DNA of 56,114 bases, from NCBI GenBank assembly GCA_039188975.1, contig JBCCYT010000008.1:1-56114 (forward strand), given 5' to 3'. The DNA comes from UBA11606 sp039188975. GTDB taxonomy: Bacteria; Actinomycetota; Acidimicrobiia; Acidimicrobiales; Aldehydirespiratoraceae. Below, piece after piece: positions 48,040 to 56,106 of this stretch. A program made the translations under genes and the position numbers. The notes beneath the pieces are model-generated. The model had not been told where the DNA came from. It made no database searches and was given only the letters and a program-made list of their open reading frames with translations. Numbering within the stretch: the first letter of the stretch is position 1; the number at the start of each line of letters is the position of its first letter.

Positions 48040-48309
48040 TCAGCTCACCATCCGAGGGATGGACTCGAACAGGTTTTCGGTGAACGTGATCATTTCCTGC
48101 ATCATCCAGCTCCCCGTGACGAGCAGGACGACACCGCAGGCGATGAACTTCGGCACGAACGCGAGCGTCGGCTCGTTCAGCTGCGTCGCGCTCTGGATGA
48201 GACCGATGAACAAGCCGATGAACAGCGAGGTGAGCAGCACCGGCGCAGCCAGCTTCGCGGTTGCGGTCATCGCCTGGGTGGCGATTTCGAGAACGATGGA
48301 TTCATCCAT
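48040..48309 (-). CDS. fliQ: Flagellar export gate protein FliQ
   Basis: The 89-residue protein has two membrane helices with the FliQ motifs APVLLTSLFIGLFIGLIQSATQLNE and TLAFVPKFIACGVVLLVTGSWMMQEMITFTENLF. Its length is exactly that of the family. It sits between fliP and fliR in the universal fliP-fliQ-fliR order. Confidence 0.97.
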   Translation of the reverse strand: MDESIVLEIATQAMTATAKLAAPVLLTSLFIGLFIGLIQSATQLNEPTLAFVPKFIACGVVLLVTGSWMMQEMITFTENLFESIPRMVS

Positions 48310-48363
48310 GGTCGGTTCCGATCGGTAGGCAGGGTGCGCGGGCGCGCAAAGGCAAGGGAGGCG

Positions 48364-49266
48364 TTAGACGGTGTTGAAGCTGGTGATGAGTGTCTCGGCG
48401 ACGAGGACCCACCCGTTCACCATCACGAACAACAAGATCTTGAACGGCAACGACACAAAGACGGGTGGCAGCATCATCATGCCGAGCGACATGAGCACGG
48501 CGCTGACGACGAGGTCGATGACGAGGAACGGCATGAACACGACAAAGCCGATGATGAAGGCAGCCTTGAGCTCCGACAGAATGAACGCCGGGATCAGGGC
48601 TGACATCGAGACGTCGTCAGGTGTCTCGGGCGGCTCGTCGATGTCTTGGGCTGCGAGCATCAGTTCGAGTTCTTCGTTGCCGGTGTTGGCAAACATGAAC
48701 TCGCGGAGTGGCTCAACCGCAGCGTCGTAGGCCTCGGACTGCGACTTCTCGCCATCGAGGTACGGCTGCAGGCCCACGTCGTTCATCTGCTGCAGCGTGG
48801 GACCCATGATGAAGAGGCTCAGGAAGAGCGACAGGCCGATGACGACCTGATTGGGCGGGATGCTCTGCACGCCGAGCGCACTTCGCACGAGCGAGAACAC
48901 GATCACGATCCGGGTGAAGCTCGTCAACATGATGACGAGGGACGGGGCAACCGACAACAGCGTCAGGCCGATGATGAGGACCACCGACTCGCTCGGGGGG
49001 CGCTCATCGTCTTCACCGCCGAGATCGACGCTGAAGTTGACGACGCCTTGGTCGTCGTCAGCGCCTCGCACCTCGTCGATGTCGTCTGGGAGTTCGATCG
49101 CCGGTGGCCCAGCCGGTCCGGGTTCGTCGGGAATATCGACCTGCTGAGCCGATCCTGGGGACGCCGAGCCGACGAGGACGACGAGCGCGATGACGACCCC
49201 CACGAGCGCAGGGCGAATCGAGGCGGGCGTGAACAGCTGCGAACGCAGCGACCGGCCGGCGGTCAC
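48364..49266 (-). CDS. fliP: Flagellar export gate protein FliP
   Basis: The 300-residue protein starts at GTG 49266, 4 nt after the fliO stop. It has an N-terminal signal-like helix (about 17-40), an Asp/Pro-rich segment of about 50 residues, then the FliP core: LTLLSVAPSLVIMLTSFTRIVIVFSLVRSALGVQSIPPNQVVIGLSLFLSLFIMGP and the C-terminal ALIPAFILSELKAAFIIGFVVFMPFLVIDLVVSAVLMSLGMMMLPP. The acidic insert before the core is longer than in most FliP proteins. Confidence 0.96.
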   Translation of the reverse strand: MTAGRSLRSQLFTPASIRPALVGVVIALVVLVGSASPGSAQQVDIPDEPGPAGPPAIELPDDIDEVRGADDDQGVVNFSVDLGGEDDERPPSESVVLIIGLTLLSVAPSLVIMLTSFTRIVIVFSLVRSALGVQSIPPNQVVIGLSLFLSLFIMGPTLQQMNDVGLQPYLDGEKSQSEAYDAAVEPLREFMFANTGNEELELMLAAQDIDEPPETPDDVSMSALIPAFILSELKAAFIIGFVVFMPFLVIDLVVSAVLMSLGMMMLPPVFVSLPFKILLFVMVNGWVLVAETLITSFNTV

Positions 49267-49270
49267 GGGG

Positions 49271-49729
49271 TCAGATGCGACGCACGGACCGTTCCCGTAG
49301 CGCCTCGATCAGATTCATCCCTGTTGGCGCCGATTTCCCGCGGATGACGGGATCGGCCTGCGACGACGTCCTGTCGTCGGTGGACATGGCGCTGTCCTCT
49401 GTCGAACCGTCCTCGGGTTCGTCGGAGATGAGGTCGGCGCCTTCGGCGAGGACCTCGACAGCTTGTTCGTTTGCGCCGATCAGCAACACTCGGTCGCCGA
49501 CTTCGAGGAGCGCGATGGTTGTGTTGCGGCCCACTTGCTCGCGGGCGCGCACCGCGATGGCGCCTCTCGGCGCGCCGATACCGAGCCCGAACCCTTTGCC
49601 GCGCCGAGCAACCCACGACAGCCCCCAGATGAGTCCGAGCACGATCGAGAGCGAGAAGATCAGGCGGAGCCCGAGCCACACGGTCGACGCGGCAAGCACG
49701 GTCGACAGCATCAGTGGGTCGAGCGTCAT
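49271..49729 (-). CDS. fliO: Flagellar export accessory protein FliO
   Basis: The 152-residue protein has an N-terminal membrane helix (about 15-38) and a small beta domain with REQVGRNTTIALLEVGDRVLLIGANEQAVEVLAE, the conserved FliO motif, followed by a low-complexity linker and a C-terminal helix. FliO assists assembly of the FliP ring. It lies between fliN and fliP. The ATG sits inside a four-copy 15-bp tandem repeat (49715-49774) and has no Shine-Dalgarno. Confidence 0.88.
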   Translation of the reverse strand: MTLDPLMLSTVLAASTVWLGLRLIFSLSIVLGLIWGLSWVARRGKGFGLGIGAPRGAIAVRAREQVGRNTTIALLEVGDRVLLIGANEQAVEVLAEGADLISDEPEDGSTEDSAMSTDDRTSSQADPVIRGKSAPTGMNLIEALRERSVRRI

Positions 49730-49774
49730 TGGGTCGAGGATCGTTGGGTCGAGGATCGGGTGTCGAGGATCAAA
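49715..49774. repeat. Four 15-bp tandem repeats spanning the fliN end and fliO start
   Basis: Units TGGGTCGAGCGTCAT, TGGGTCGAGGATCGT, TGGGTCGAGGATCGG and a diverged fourth run from the fliN stop into the first codons of fliO. The period is five codons, so copy-number change would alter the N-terminus or spacing without frameshift. Confidence 0.75.
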
Positions 49775-50441
49775 GCGAGTCGCCTACCCGGGCCAGGATC
49801 TCGGTGATGCGCACGCCGTACTCGTCGTCGATGACGACGACCTCACCACGAGCGATCATCGACCCATTGACAACGACGTCGACCGGAGAGCCGGCCGTTC
49901 GGTCGAGTTCGACCAGCGAACCAACGTTGAGCTGCAAGATCTCCGAGACCGACATCCGGGCCCGGCCCAGCTCGGCGCTGACCTCCAGCGGCACCTCGCG
50001 CAGCATGCCGAGCGTGATCAAGCCGTTCGACGGCTCGCCTGCGACCGATGAGATCGGATCCGCGGCGGCAGGTGGCGCCACAGAGGAGACCGGCGCGAGA
50101 TACGCCGCGACTCCGGTGCCATCATCGGTCCGCATGCCGACGGCTGAGGCCGCAGTCGGTGCGGGCAACGTGGCGGCGTCGGCGTCGCTCGCGGTGAGGC
50201 CGAGCTGACCGGCGATGTGTTGCACGAGCCCGTCGACAAACTCCGGCGACGGGGTCCCGATCGGGGCAAAGACGACGATGCCGCCTTCGTGCTCGATCAT
50301 CCAGCCGGCTGCGCCAGCTTGAGGTGCGAGTTCATCGATGGAGGCGACGTCGACCGTGAGTGTGCCGGTCGCCGGCGTGTGCGCTTCGGCGAGCACAGCG
50401 ACCTGGCCGAGGTCGAGGGTGGGGGCATCGGTGGCGGTCAT
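49770..50441 (-). CDS. fliN: Flagellar motor switch protein FliN (extended N-terminus)
   Basis: The 223-residue protein has a C-terminal SPOA domain (about 148-223) with LREVPLEVSAELGRARMSVSEILQLNVGSLVELDRTAGSPVDVVVNGSMIARGEVVVIDDEYGVRITEI, the canonical FliN surface-presentation fold. The N-terminal 95 residues (VDVASIDELAPQAGAAGWMIEHEGGIVVFAPIG) are extra relative to classical FliN and show a helix-strand pattern that could be a remnant CheC/FliY-like domain. It overlaps fliM by 4 nt. As FliM lacks its CheY motif, this extension is a candidate site for an alternative switch signal (inference). Confidence 0.9.
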   Translation of the reverse strand: MTATDAPTLDLGQVAVLAEAHTPATGTLTVDVASIDELAPQAGAAGWMIEHEGGIVVFAPIGTPSPEFVDGLVQHIAGQLGLTASDADAATLPAPTAASAVGMRTDDGTGVAAYLAPVSSVAPPAAADPISSVAGEPSNGLITLGMLREVPLEVSAELGRARMSVSEILQLNVGSLVELDRTAGSPVDVVVNGSMIARGEVVVIDDEYGVRITEILARVGDSL

Positions 50442-51343
50442 AGATGATCGACTCCTTGGATCTCAGAAAGTGGGCCGACGACGGCACATGCAACCCGCGT
50501 TCGTCGGGTTGTTGGTCGAACACGGAGCGCCGGTCGGCCGGCGATCGTGAGGATCGGAGGCGTGTCGGCTGCGACCCCCGTCTTGAGAACGTCACCGACC
50601 TTGAGTTCCTCGACCTCGACCGGCGACAGCCAGGTCGAGGGCAACTGGACAATGACGGGGACCGATACGCGGAGGATGCTGCGGCGAATCGGTGACGAGC
50701 GGGCGAGCGCTTCACTTGCGGCCGCCTGTTCGATCGCGGAGAGCGACGACAAGATGGGGGTGATGGCCTTCTGCGGGTAGCAGAAGGTGAGGGCGAGATC
50801 GTCGTCACCGAGGGTGAAGAGCAGCTCGATGATGACGACGATGTCGTCTCCGGGCACGAGCTTCACGACCTGGTTGTTGACCTCGCTTCGTTGGAACTCG
50901 AGGTTGATGGGATGCGCCACGGTGAATGCACTCATGACCGACGTCAGCACACTCGGAATCAGATCTTCGAGCAGCCGAGCATCGATCAAGGTGAGCGGAC
51001 GGTCACCGGTGGCCGACGTACCGAGCACCTGGTCGACGATGCGCAGCGCAGTCCGGGCCGGAAAGACGATTTCGAACTCGCCGTCGAGTTCATCGGATCC
51101 GATGATGCAATGAAAGGCGCCGGGCGGGAGGCCATCGATGAACGACTGGTAGCGGCTCTGCTCGAGCGAAACGACCGTGCCGCGGACATCCGCTTCGAAC
51201 ACCCCGCTCAGGACTTGATCGACGTCCCGGGCCACGTCGCCATGGATACGACGAAGGCCAGAGATGGCATCGCGCCCCAACCGCTGTGGCACACCGAAGT
51301 CGTACAGCACGACATCGATGGACCTGTCACTGATGATTCCCAC
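50438..51343 (-). CDS. fliM: Flagellar motor switch protein FliM (no EIDALL motif)
   Basis: The product is 301 residues from GTG 51343 (ATG 51376 would add 11 residues with no known motif). The core is FliM-like: VVLYDFGVPQRLGRDAISGLRRIHGDVARDVDQVLSGVF, SLEQSRYQSFIDGLPPGAFHCI, and a C-terminal SPOA domain (VPVIVQLPSTWLSPVEVEELKVGDVLKTG). The first ~25-30 residues of canonical FliM, carrying the LSQxEIDALL CheY-P docking motif, are missing, and no such motif is seen in the other frames upstream. The gene heads the fliM-to-csrA operon, divergent from an HDOD-GGDEF gene. Confidence 0.93.
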   Translation of the reverse strand: MGIISDRSIDVVLYDFGVPQRLGRDAISGLRRIHGDVARDVDQVLSGVFEADVRGTVVSLEQSRYQSFIDGLPPGAFHCIIGSDELDGEFEIVFPARTALRIVDQVLGTSATGDRPLTLIDARLLEDLIPSVLTSVMSAFTVAHPINLEFQRSEVNNQVVKLVPGDDIVVIIELLFTLGDDDLALTFCYPQKAITPILSSLSAIEQAAASEALARSSPIRRSILRVSVPVIVQLPSTWLSPVEVEELKVGDVLKTGVAADTPPILTIAGRPALRVRPTTRRTRVACAVVGPLSEIQGVDHL

Positions 51344-51405
51344 GGAGAGCAGCCTCGGACCGAATCCGTGGCACATGAGACGGCATTGGTCACCGTCGGC
51401 GACTT

Positions 51406-51423
51406 TTGGGCCAGATGACCCAG
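51406..51423. promoter_or_regulatory. Recurrent 18-bp inverted repeat upstream of fliM
   Basis: TTGGGCC-AGAT-GACCCAG, 63 nt upstream of the fliM GTG. On the minus strand a weak FliA-like element (TCATC-N14-CCGACGG) overlaps it, so it may regulate fliM directly. Confidence 0.5.
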
Positions 51424-51461
51424 GTGGCGGTGGTCACGCGTCGCCACGTGGAACACCGCCC

Positions 51462-51488
51462 TCATGTAGACAGCGCGTCTACCGAAAC
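51462..51488 (+). promoter_or_regulatory. FliA-like promoter of the HDOD-GGDEF gene
   Basis: TCATG-N15-CCGAAAC on the plus strand, about 96 nt before the ATG. Confidence 0.55.
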
Positions 51489-51508
51489 TTCGCTGAGGTC
51501 GTTCGCGT

Positions 51509-51526
51509 ATGGGCCATTTCGCCCAT
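51509..51526. promoter_or_regulatory. Recurrent 18-bp inverted repeat in the HDOD-GGDEF leader
   Basis: ATGGGCC-ATTT-CGCCCAT. It lies 20 bp downstream of the promoter's -10, a position that would repress this gene, unlike most other copies, which lie upstream. Confidence 0.55.
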
Positions 51527-51584
51527 CGGTTGTGTCGCAACCCTGACGAACCTGTCTCACGCACATGCCGTCTCTGGAGACCCG

Positions 51585-53081
51585 ATGAACATGAACGCCG
51601 TACAGGTGCTCAACCCAACCGAAGTGGCCGCTGGGTTCGGTGATCTCCCGACGCTCGCACCGGTCGCCGTTGAGGTGTTGCGCCTCGCCGACGACGATCG
51701 GGCCAGCCTCGACGACATCGCCGACGCGATCAGCCACGACCCCGGCCTCACCGCCCAAATGCTGAAGGTCGCCAACTCCCCCATGTACGGCATGGGTGGC
51801 GAGGTCGCCTCCCTCAGCCGAGCCGCATCGATCCTCGGCCTTCGAACGGTGAAACTCCTCTCGCTCAGTTTCGCCGTCGTCGCCTCGACAGGCGGCGGTG
51901 AAGACGACGCCATCATCTGGCGTCGCACCCTCGCGGGCGCCGCACTCGGACAAACGATCGCCAACCAGTTCGATCGTCGCCTCGCCGACGAGACCTTCAT
52001 CGCCGGGCTTCTGGCCAACATCGGCCGACTCGCGCTGATGAAGAACACAAGCTACGCCGAGGCGAACGCCGCCGCCGGTGGCTACCTCGAAACCGTGGCG
52101 GAAGCCGAACTCGTCGGGACGACCGGCGACGTCGTCGCCGCCGAGATCTTGCGCGGCTGGGGGCTCCCTTCCCAGCTCGCCGATGCGATCACCCACCGGT
52201 CCAACCCCACCGGCATCGATGACACGCTCACGTCGAAGCTTGCCCGCATCCTGTATCTCGCGGATGCCGGCGCTGGCTTCATCGTCGCCGACATCGACCA
52301 CGCCGCTCACGCACTCGACTTCTGGCACCAGGCCGCGGCGTTCGCGTTCGAACTCGACAGCGAGGCCGCCGACGCGTTGATCGCTGATGCGCAAGAACCT
52401 CTCGACAGTGTCGCGGAACTGTTCAATTCCAAGGCCGCCGCGGAGCAACCGGTCACCGACCTCTTGCTCCGAGCCCGAGAGGGCCTCGCTCGCCTCTCCT
52501 TGGATGTGGTGGCTGCGCTCTCACAAGAGCAGACGCGCGCCGACACCCTCGCAGCGGACAACGAACGCCTCGCCGCCGAGGCGATGACCGATCCCCTCAC
52601 CGGCCTGCCGAATCGACGAGCCTTCGACAAGCAGGTCGAAGCCATCATCGCCGGCCACAGCCGCGGCACGCACACCGGTCGGTTCGGGATCATGGTCCTC
52701 GATCTCGACCACTTCAAGAGCGTCAATGACACCTACGGTCATCAGGTCGGCGACGAGGTGTTGGTCGAGGTGGCCAACCGGCTGCAGGTTCGGTGCCGTT
52801 CCAACGAGTTCGTCGCACGAATGGGAGGCGAAGAGTTCGCGGTGCTGCTGCCGTCGACCACGCCGGAAGAAGTCCTTCGTGCCGGAGACGGCTACCGAAA
52901 GACCGTGTGCTCTGAGCCGATCAACACCGCTGCGGGGCGGCTCGACGTCACCACCAGCGTCGGGGTCGCCACGAGCCACAGCGTCATGGACGAGACGCCC
53001 GAGAATCTGTACGACCGGGCCGACCGGGCGTTGTACGACGCCAAGCACCAGGGCCGCAACTGCGTGTACAGCGCCGACTGA
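51585..53081 (+). CDS. HDOD-GGDEF diguanylate cyclase
   Basis: The 498-residue protein starts at ATG 51585, with GGAGA 5 nt upstream. Residues about 10-270 form an HDOD domain (TLAPVAVEVLRLADDD, ISHDPGLTAQMLKVANSPMYG, TFIAGLLANIGRLALM) of the kind that senses or scaffolds signalling partners. A coiled linker (about 300-330) leads to a GGDEF domain (about 335-498) with DPLTGLPNRRAFDKQ, the substrate loop LDLDHFKSVNDTYGHQVGDEVL and an intact active site MGGEEF (about 413-418). It should make c-di-GMP. An RxxD inhibitory site is not clearly seen. Its FliA-like promoter and operator link it to the motility regulon. Confidence 0.93.
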   Translation: MNMNAVQVLNPTEVAAGFGDLPTLAPVAVEVLRLADDDRASLDDIADAISHDPGLTAQMLKVANSPMYGMGGEVASLSRAASILGLRTVKLLSLSFAVVASTGGGEDDAIIWRRTLAGAALGQTIANQFDRRLADETFIAGLLANIGRLALMKNTSYAEANAAAGGYLETVAEAELVGTTGDVVAAEILRGWGLPSQLADAITHRSNPTGIDDTLTSKLARILYLADAGAGFIVADIDHAAHALDFWHQAAAFAFELDSEAADALIADAQEPLDSVAELFNSKAAAEQPVTDLLLRAREGLARLSLDVVAALSQEQTRADTLAADNERLAAEAMTDPLTGLPNRRAFDKQVEAIIAGHSRGTHTGRFGIMVLDLDHFKSVNDTYGHQVGDEVLVEVANRLQVRCRSNEFVARMGGEEFAVLLPSTTPEEVLRAGDGYRKTVCSEPINTAAGRLDVTTSVGVATSHSVMDETPENLYDRADRALYDAKHQGRNCVYSAD

Positions 53082-53160
53082 CCCGTCGATGACGCCGAGG
53101 CCCTATGGACCTCATGCGTCCACCGGTTCCGTCGATGCTGGCACCGAGGAAACACACAGC

Positions 53161-53721
53161 ATGCGGACCTTCAGCACCCACACCGACCATCTCCGAGGCC
53201 ATCGACCTCGCGCGGTCGTACTCGCGGTGACCGACCCGGGCGGGCTCGACGATGCCGCTCACTTCCTGCATCAGCTCCCGGCGCTCAGTTGTCCCGTTGT
53301 CGTGAGCCCAGCCCACGCCGTCCGCGCCGAGCTGGCTCGCCGGTTGGCCGACACACTTCCTCCGGTCTGCGTCGACGGTGCCTGGCTGACAGACGCGCCG
53401 ACATGGCTGCTCCCGGCGTCGGCGATCGTGACGGTCGCCCACGACCGCTGGGTGATCGATCCGTGTCAGGCCGACGACGACGCCCAGATCGGCCGGCTGC
53501 TCTCCTCGCTGAAAGCGAGCTACCGCTCGCGGGTCTTCATGGTCGACACTGCCGGAACCCTCGAGACGAACCCGTTTGCGCAGCTCCTTGCGCAGCGCGG
53601 CGCTCCGCTCGCCGAGACCTGCGACCGGTCGACGCGAGGCGTTGGGGCATACGCACCGGTCGCCGAAATCCTCGCCCACCTGGCCGCAAACGTCGGCATC
53701 ATCGAGAAGGCAAGCGCATGA
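53161..53721 (+). CDS. CheB-like methylesterase-fold protein without catalytic residues
   Basis: The 186-residue protein resembles the CheB catalytic domain in order of elements: VVLAVTDPGGLDDAAHFLHQLP (CheB GASTGG..LP), CPVVVSPAHAVRAELARRLA (QHMP..F..RL), VCVDGAWLTDAPTWLLPASAIVTV (dG..l..G..yiAPg..H), then IGRLLSSLKASYRSRVFMVDTAG (LF.S.A), GAPLAETCDRSTRGVGAYAPVAEI. The catalytic Ser is replaced (TDPGG), the His loop is changed to SPAHA, and the Asp loop (GMGxDG) reads DTAGTL. Esterase activity is unlikely; it may be a scaffold or receptor-binding remnant. No receiver domain is present. It overlaps the next gene (ATGA). Confidence 0.55.
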   Translation: MRTFSTHTDHLRGHRPRAVVLAVTDPGGLDDAAHFLHQLPALSCPVVVSPAHAVRAELARRLADTLPPVCVDGAWLTDAPTWLLPASAIVTVAHDRWVIDPCQADDDAQIGRLLSSLKASYRSRVFMVDTAGTLETNPFAQLLAQRGAPLAETCDRSTRGVGAYAPVAEILAHLAANVGIIEKASA

Positions 53722-54425
53722 GCGACGACCTGACCATCAGCGAGGTTCGGGCTCTGCTCGGCTCGACCCGACGCGACGCTCGGTGGCATCTCACCGACGA
53801 GCTCGACATCTTGTGTCTGTTTGCTCGATCGAGTTTCGATCTCCGCAAGGTCGAGACGACGGGAAACGATGTCGTCGAGGTGACGGTGACGTGTGCGTTC
53901 GGCAGTGTGGACTTCATCGTGCCCGACGGGACGATCGTCGTGCTCGACGGCACGTCGTTCCTTGCATCAGCGAACAGCGATGTTGCTGCCGAGGGCGACA
54001 GCCCGCTCCCCCGTATCGAGATCACGGCCACGACCGTTCTTGGACGGGTGAAGATCGTCTCACCGTCGAACGACATCAAGAAGACGAAGGCCAAGAAGAA
54101 GACGAAGACAACGCGCGAGATCGTCCGGGTTCCGGTGCAATCCGACGATGAGCCGGTCGACGAGACTCCCACGCCCCAACCCGCGCCTGCGCCCGTCGAG
54201 GAGCCGGTCGAGCCCACCCCACCTCCGGCGTCCTTCACGGCGCCGCAGACCCCGACGGCAGCCGCCCCGGTCGTGCCGAAACCACCGCCGAGCAAGTACG
54301 CCGTCGCCGACGACGCCGAAGACGGCCCTGCGACAGCACCCGCGCCCGCACCCATGGCCGTGCCCCCACAAAACAAATACGCCGTCCCCGCCGAAGAACC
54401 CGCCGAAGCGCCCGCCGAAGCGTAA
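53718..54425 (+). CDS. LiaF-like domain protein with proline-rich tail
   Basis: The 235-residue protein starts at ATG 53718, overlapping the previous stop. Residues about 1-40 (LTISEVRALLGSTRRDARWHLTDELDILCLF) are reminiscent of the DUF1707-like SHOCT-type N-terminal region; residues about 40-115 form a small beta-helix like the LiaF C-terminal domain (FDLRKVETTGNDVVEVTVTCAFGSVDFIVPDGTIVVL and IEITATTVLGRVKIV). A Lys-rich stretch (KKTKAKKKTKTT) and a Pro/Ala/Glu-rich tail with SKYAVADD/NKYAVPAE repeats follow. There is no membrane helix. It probably acts as a cytoplasmic scaffold; the role is unknown. Confidence 0.6.
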   Translation: MSDDLTISEVRALLGSTRRDARWHLTDELDILCLFARSSFDLRKVETTGNDVVEVTVTCAFGSVDFIVPDGTIVVLDGTSFLASANSDVAAEGDSPLPRIEITATTVLGRVKIVSPSNDIKKTKAKKKTKTTREIVRVPVQSDDEPVDETPTPQPAPAPVEEPVEPTPPPASFTAPQTPTAAAPVVPKPPPSKYAVADDAEDGPATAPAPAPMAVPPQNKYAVPAEEPAEAPAEA

Positions 54426-54465
54426 GGAACTCCTCTCCCGGCCCTGCGCCGGTCGGGCGGTGGTC

Positions 54466-56106
54466 TCAGCCCGCGACTCGGCGCTGGTCCGCTTGCCACC
54501 GTTTGTCGGCGTACATGCGTTCATCAGCGGTGTGTAGTGCTTCGGCCAACCCAATGTCACCACCGACTTCAGACCATCCGCTGCTCACCGATACGTGCAC
54601 TCGCTGGCTCTCGAGTTGATAGGCCCCGCTGAGGGCTTCCTCGAGTCGCTCGATGAGGAGCTCACGCATCTCGTAGTCGGCGACAGCCGCGGCCACAACG
54701 AACTCGTCGCCGCCGAGGCGGGCCACGATGTCGGCCGGCCGGGTCGCGCGGCGGAGTCGTTCGGCGACCCCGCGCAGAAGCTCGTCACCGACGGCATGGC
54801 CATGGGTGTCGTTGATCGCCTTGAATCCGTTGAGATCGAGGAACGCCAAATGCAGCCGCTCTCCAGCCTCCAGGCGAGCAGACACCCGCTGCTCGAACCC
54901 ACGTCGGTTGACGAGTCCAGTGAGCACATCGAGCTCCAACTCGTGGCGAAGCTGCTCGACGGCGCGGCGCTGCTGCGTGATGTCGCGCACGACCAGCACC
55001 AGGCCATCGACGACCGGGTCATCACCCAGGTCGTGGCTCGACAACTCGAACCAGCGGTCGCCGTTGCCGGCCACCTCTCGGGGCAGCTCATCGAGCGCCG
55101 CGACCGGAAGCGACGCATCCATCGACAGCGCCACGTTCCCGTCGAGTCGGGTCCGCAGCGGCGCAGTCTTCCCGACAACGTCGTCGACCGCCATGCCGAG
55201 AGCCTCAGCGACCCGTTCGCTCGCAAAACGAACCTCCCCACCTCGGTCGACGACGAGTGCGCCATCGGCCAGGTGATTGAGCAGGACCCGAAAGAGCTGT
55301 TCGCTCGACTGGAGTTGCTCCTCAGCCCGCTTTCGGTCCCCGATGTCGCGAAGGTTCACGACGATGGCGGCCACGTCAGGATCATGACGGGCATCGCTCA
55401 GGACAGCCTCCATCCAGCGGACGTCAGCGCCGGGGGTCAACAAGCGCAGCTCGGTGACGAGCCGGCCCTGGTTGGGGTCGAGTTGGTCGAGCTGCGCCTC
55501 GATCACGTCGTGATCGTCGCGGTGGACGAGCGCACTGAGCGCTCGTCCTTCGAGCCACGCTGGGTCGGTGTCGAGGAGTTCTGCGAGATGGTCGGTGGCG
55601 TGGCGGATCCGACGGGTCACCGGGTCGAGCACGGCGATCGGCTCGTGGCCGTTTCGCAAGATCGTGCGCCAGTAGGCATCGGTCCGACCCTGACGGGCCC
55701 GTTCTTGCTCGAGCATGGTGACATCGAGCCGCTCGAGCACGACCAGGTCGTTCTCGACCCGGACCCGATGCTCGACGAGGATCCACGCACCGCGCTCGTC
55801 ACGAACCCGCACGATGGCGTGAGCATCGGGGAGCACCAGCTCCACGAGCGCAAGCAGGCTCTCGAGATCGTCGGGATGGACACGCCCCAGATACGGATCT
55901 GTGCCCTCGCAGGGCGACGTCGACAAGGTGACGTCCGGCAGTGTGTGTGGAGTGCGCAACGAGATACTCGAGGACTGGCGACCCTGGACGGGGTCGTGCA
56001 CCCGGTATCGGACGCCCTGACAGCCACTCAATGAGGCCACGCCGTCGAAGTGACCTTGGTACTTCCCAGTCGATCCCGCGGACCCAAAGAAGGCCGCCGT
56101 GAACAC
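54466..56106 (-). CDS. PAS-PAS-GGDEF diguanylate cyclase
   Basis: The frame encodes 546 residues from GTG 56106 and may start earlier, beyond the window, or at a later codon. It contains a PAC-like piece (about 65-130), two PAS domains (about 145-260, with EPIAVLDPVTRRIRHAT and a PAC motif VNLRDIGDRKRAEEQL; about 265-375, with DGALVVDRGGEVRFAS and VLVVRDITQQRRAVEQL) and a C-terminal GGDEF domain with VLTGLVNRRGFEQR, LDLNGFKAINDTHGHAVGDELL and the active-site loop LGGDEF (about 464-469). It should synthesise c-di-GMP in response to a small ligand or redox cue. It converges with the LiaF-like gene. Confidence 0.9.
   Translation of the reverse strand: MFTAAFFGSAGSTGKYQGHFDGVASLSGCQGVRYRVHDPVQGRQSSSISLRTPHTLPDVTLSTSPCEGTDPYLGRVHPDDLESLLALVELVLPDAHAIVRVRDERGAWILVEHRVRVENDLVVLERLDVTMLEQERARQGRTDAYWRTILRNGHEPIAVLDPVTRRIRHATDHLAELLDTDPAWLEGRALSALVHRDDHDVIEAQLDQLDPNQGRLVTELRLLTPGADVRWMEAVLSDARHDPDVAAIVVNLRDIGDRKRAEEQLQSSEQLFRVLLNHLADGALVVDRGGEVRFASERVAEALGMAVDDVVGKTAPLRTRLDGNVALSMDASLPVAALDELPREVAGNGDRWFELSSHDLGDDPVVDGLVLVVRDITQQRRAVEQLRHELELDVLTGLVNRRGFEQRVSARLEAGERLHLAFLDLNGFKAINDTHGHAVGDELLRGVAERLRRATRPADIVARLGGDEFVVAAAVADYEMRELLIERLEEALSGAYQLESQRVHVSVSSGWSEVGGDIGLAEALHTADERMYADKRWQADQRRVAG

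Noticed and set aside
53101..53138. TCATG-N15-TCGATGC upstream of the CheB-like gene as a FliA-like promoter.
   Set aside because: The -10 has two mismatches to the CCGARAC set; too weak to list as a feature.
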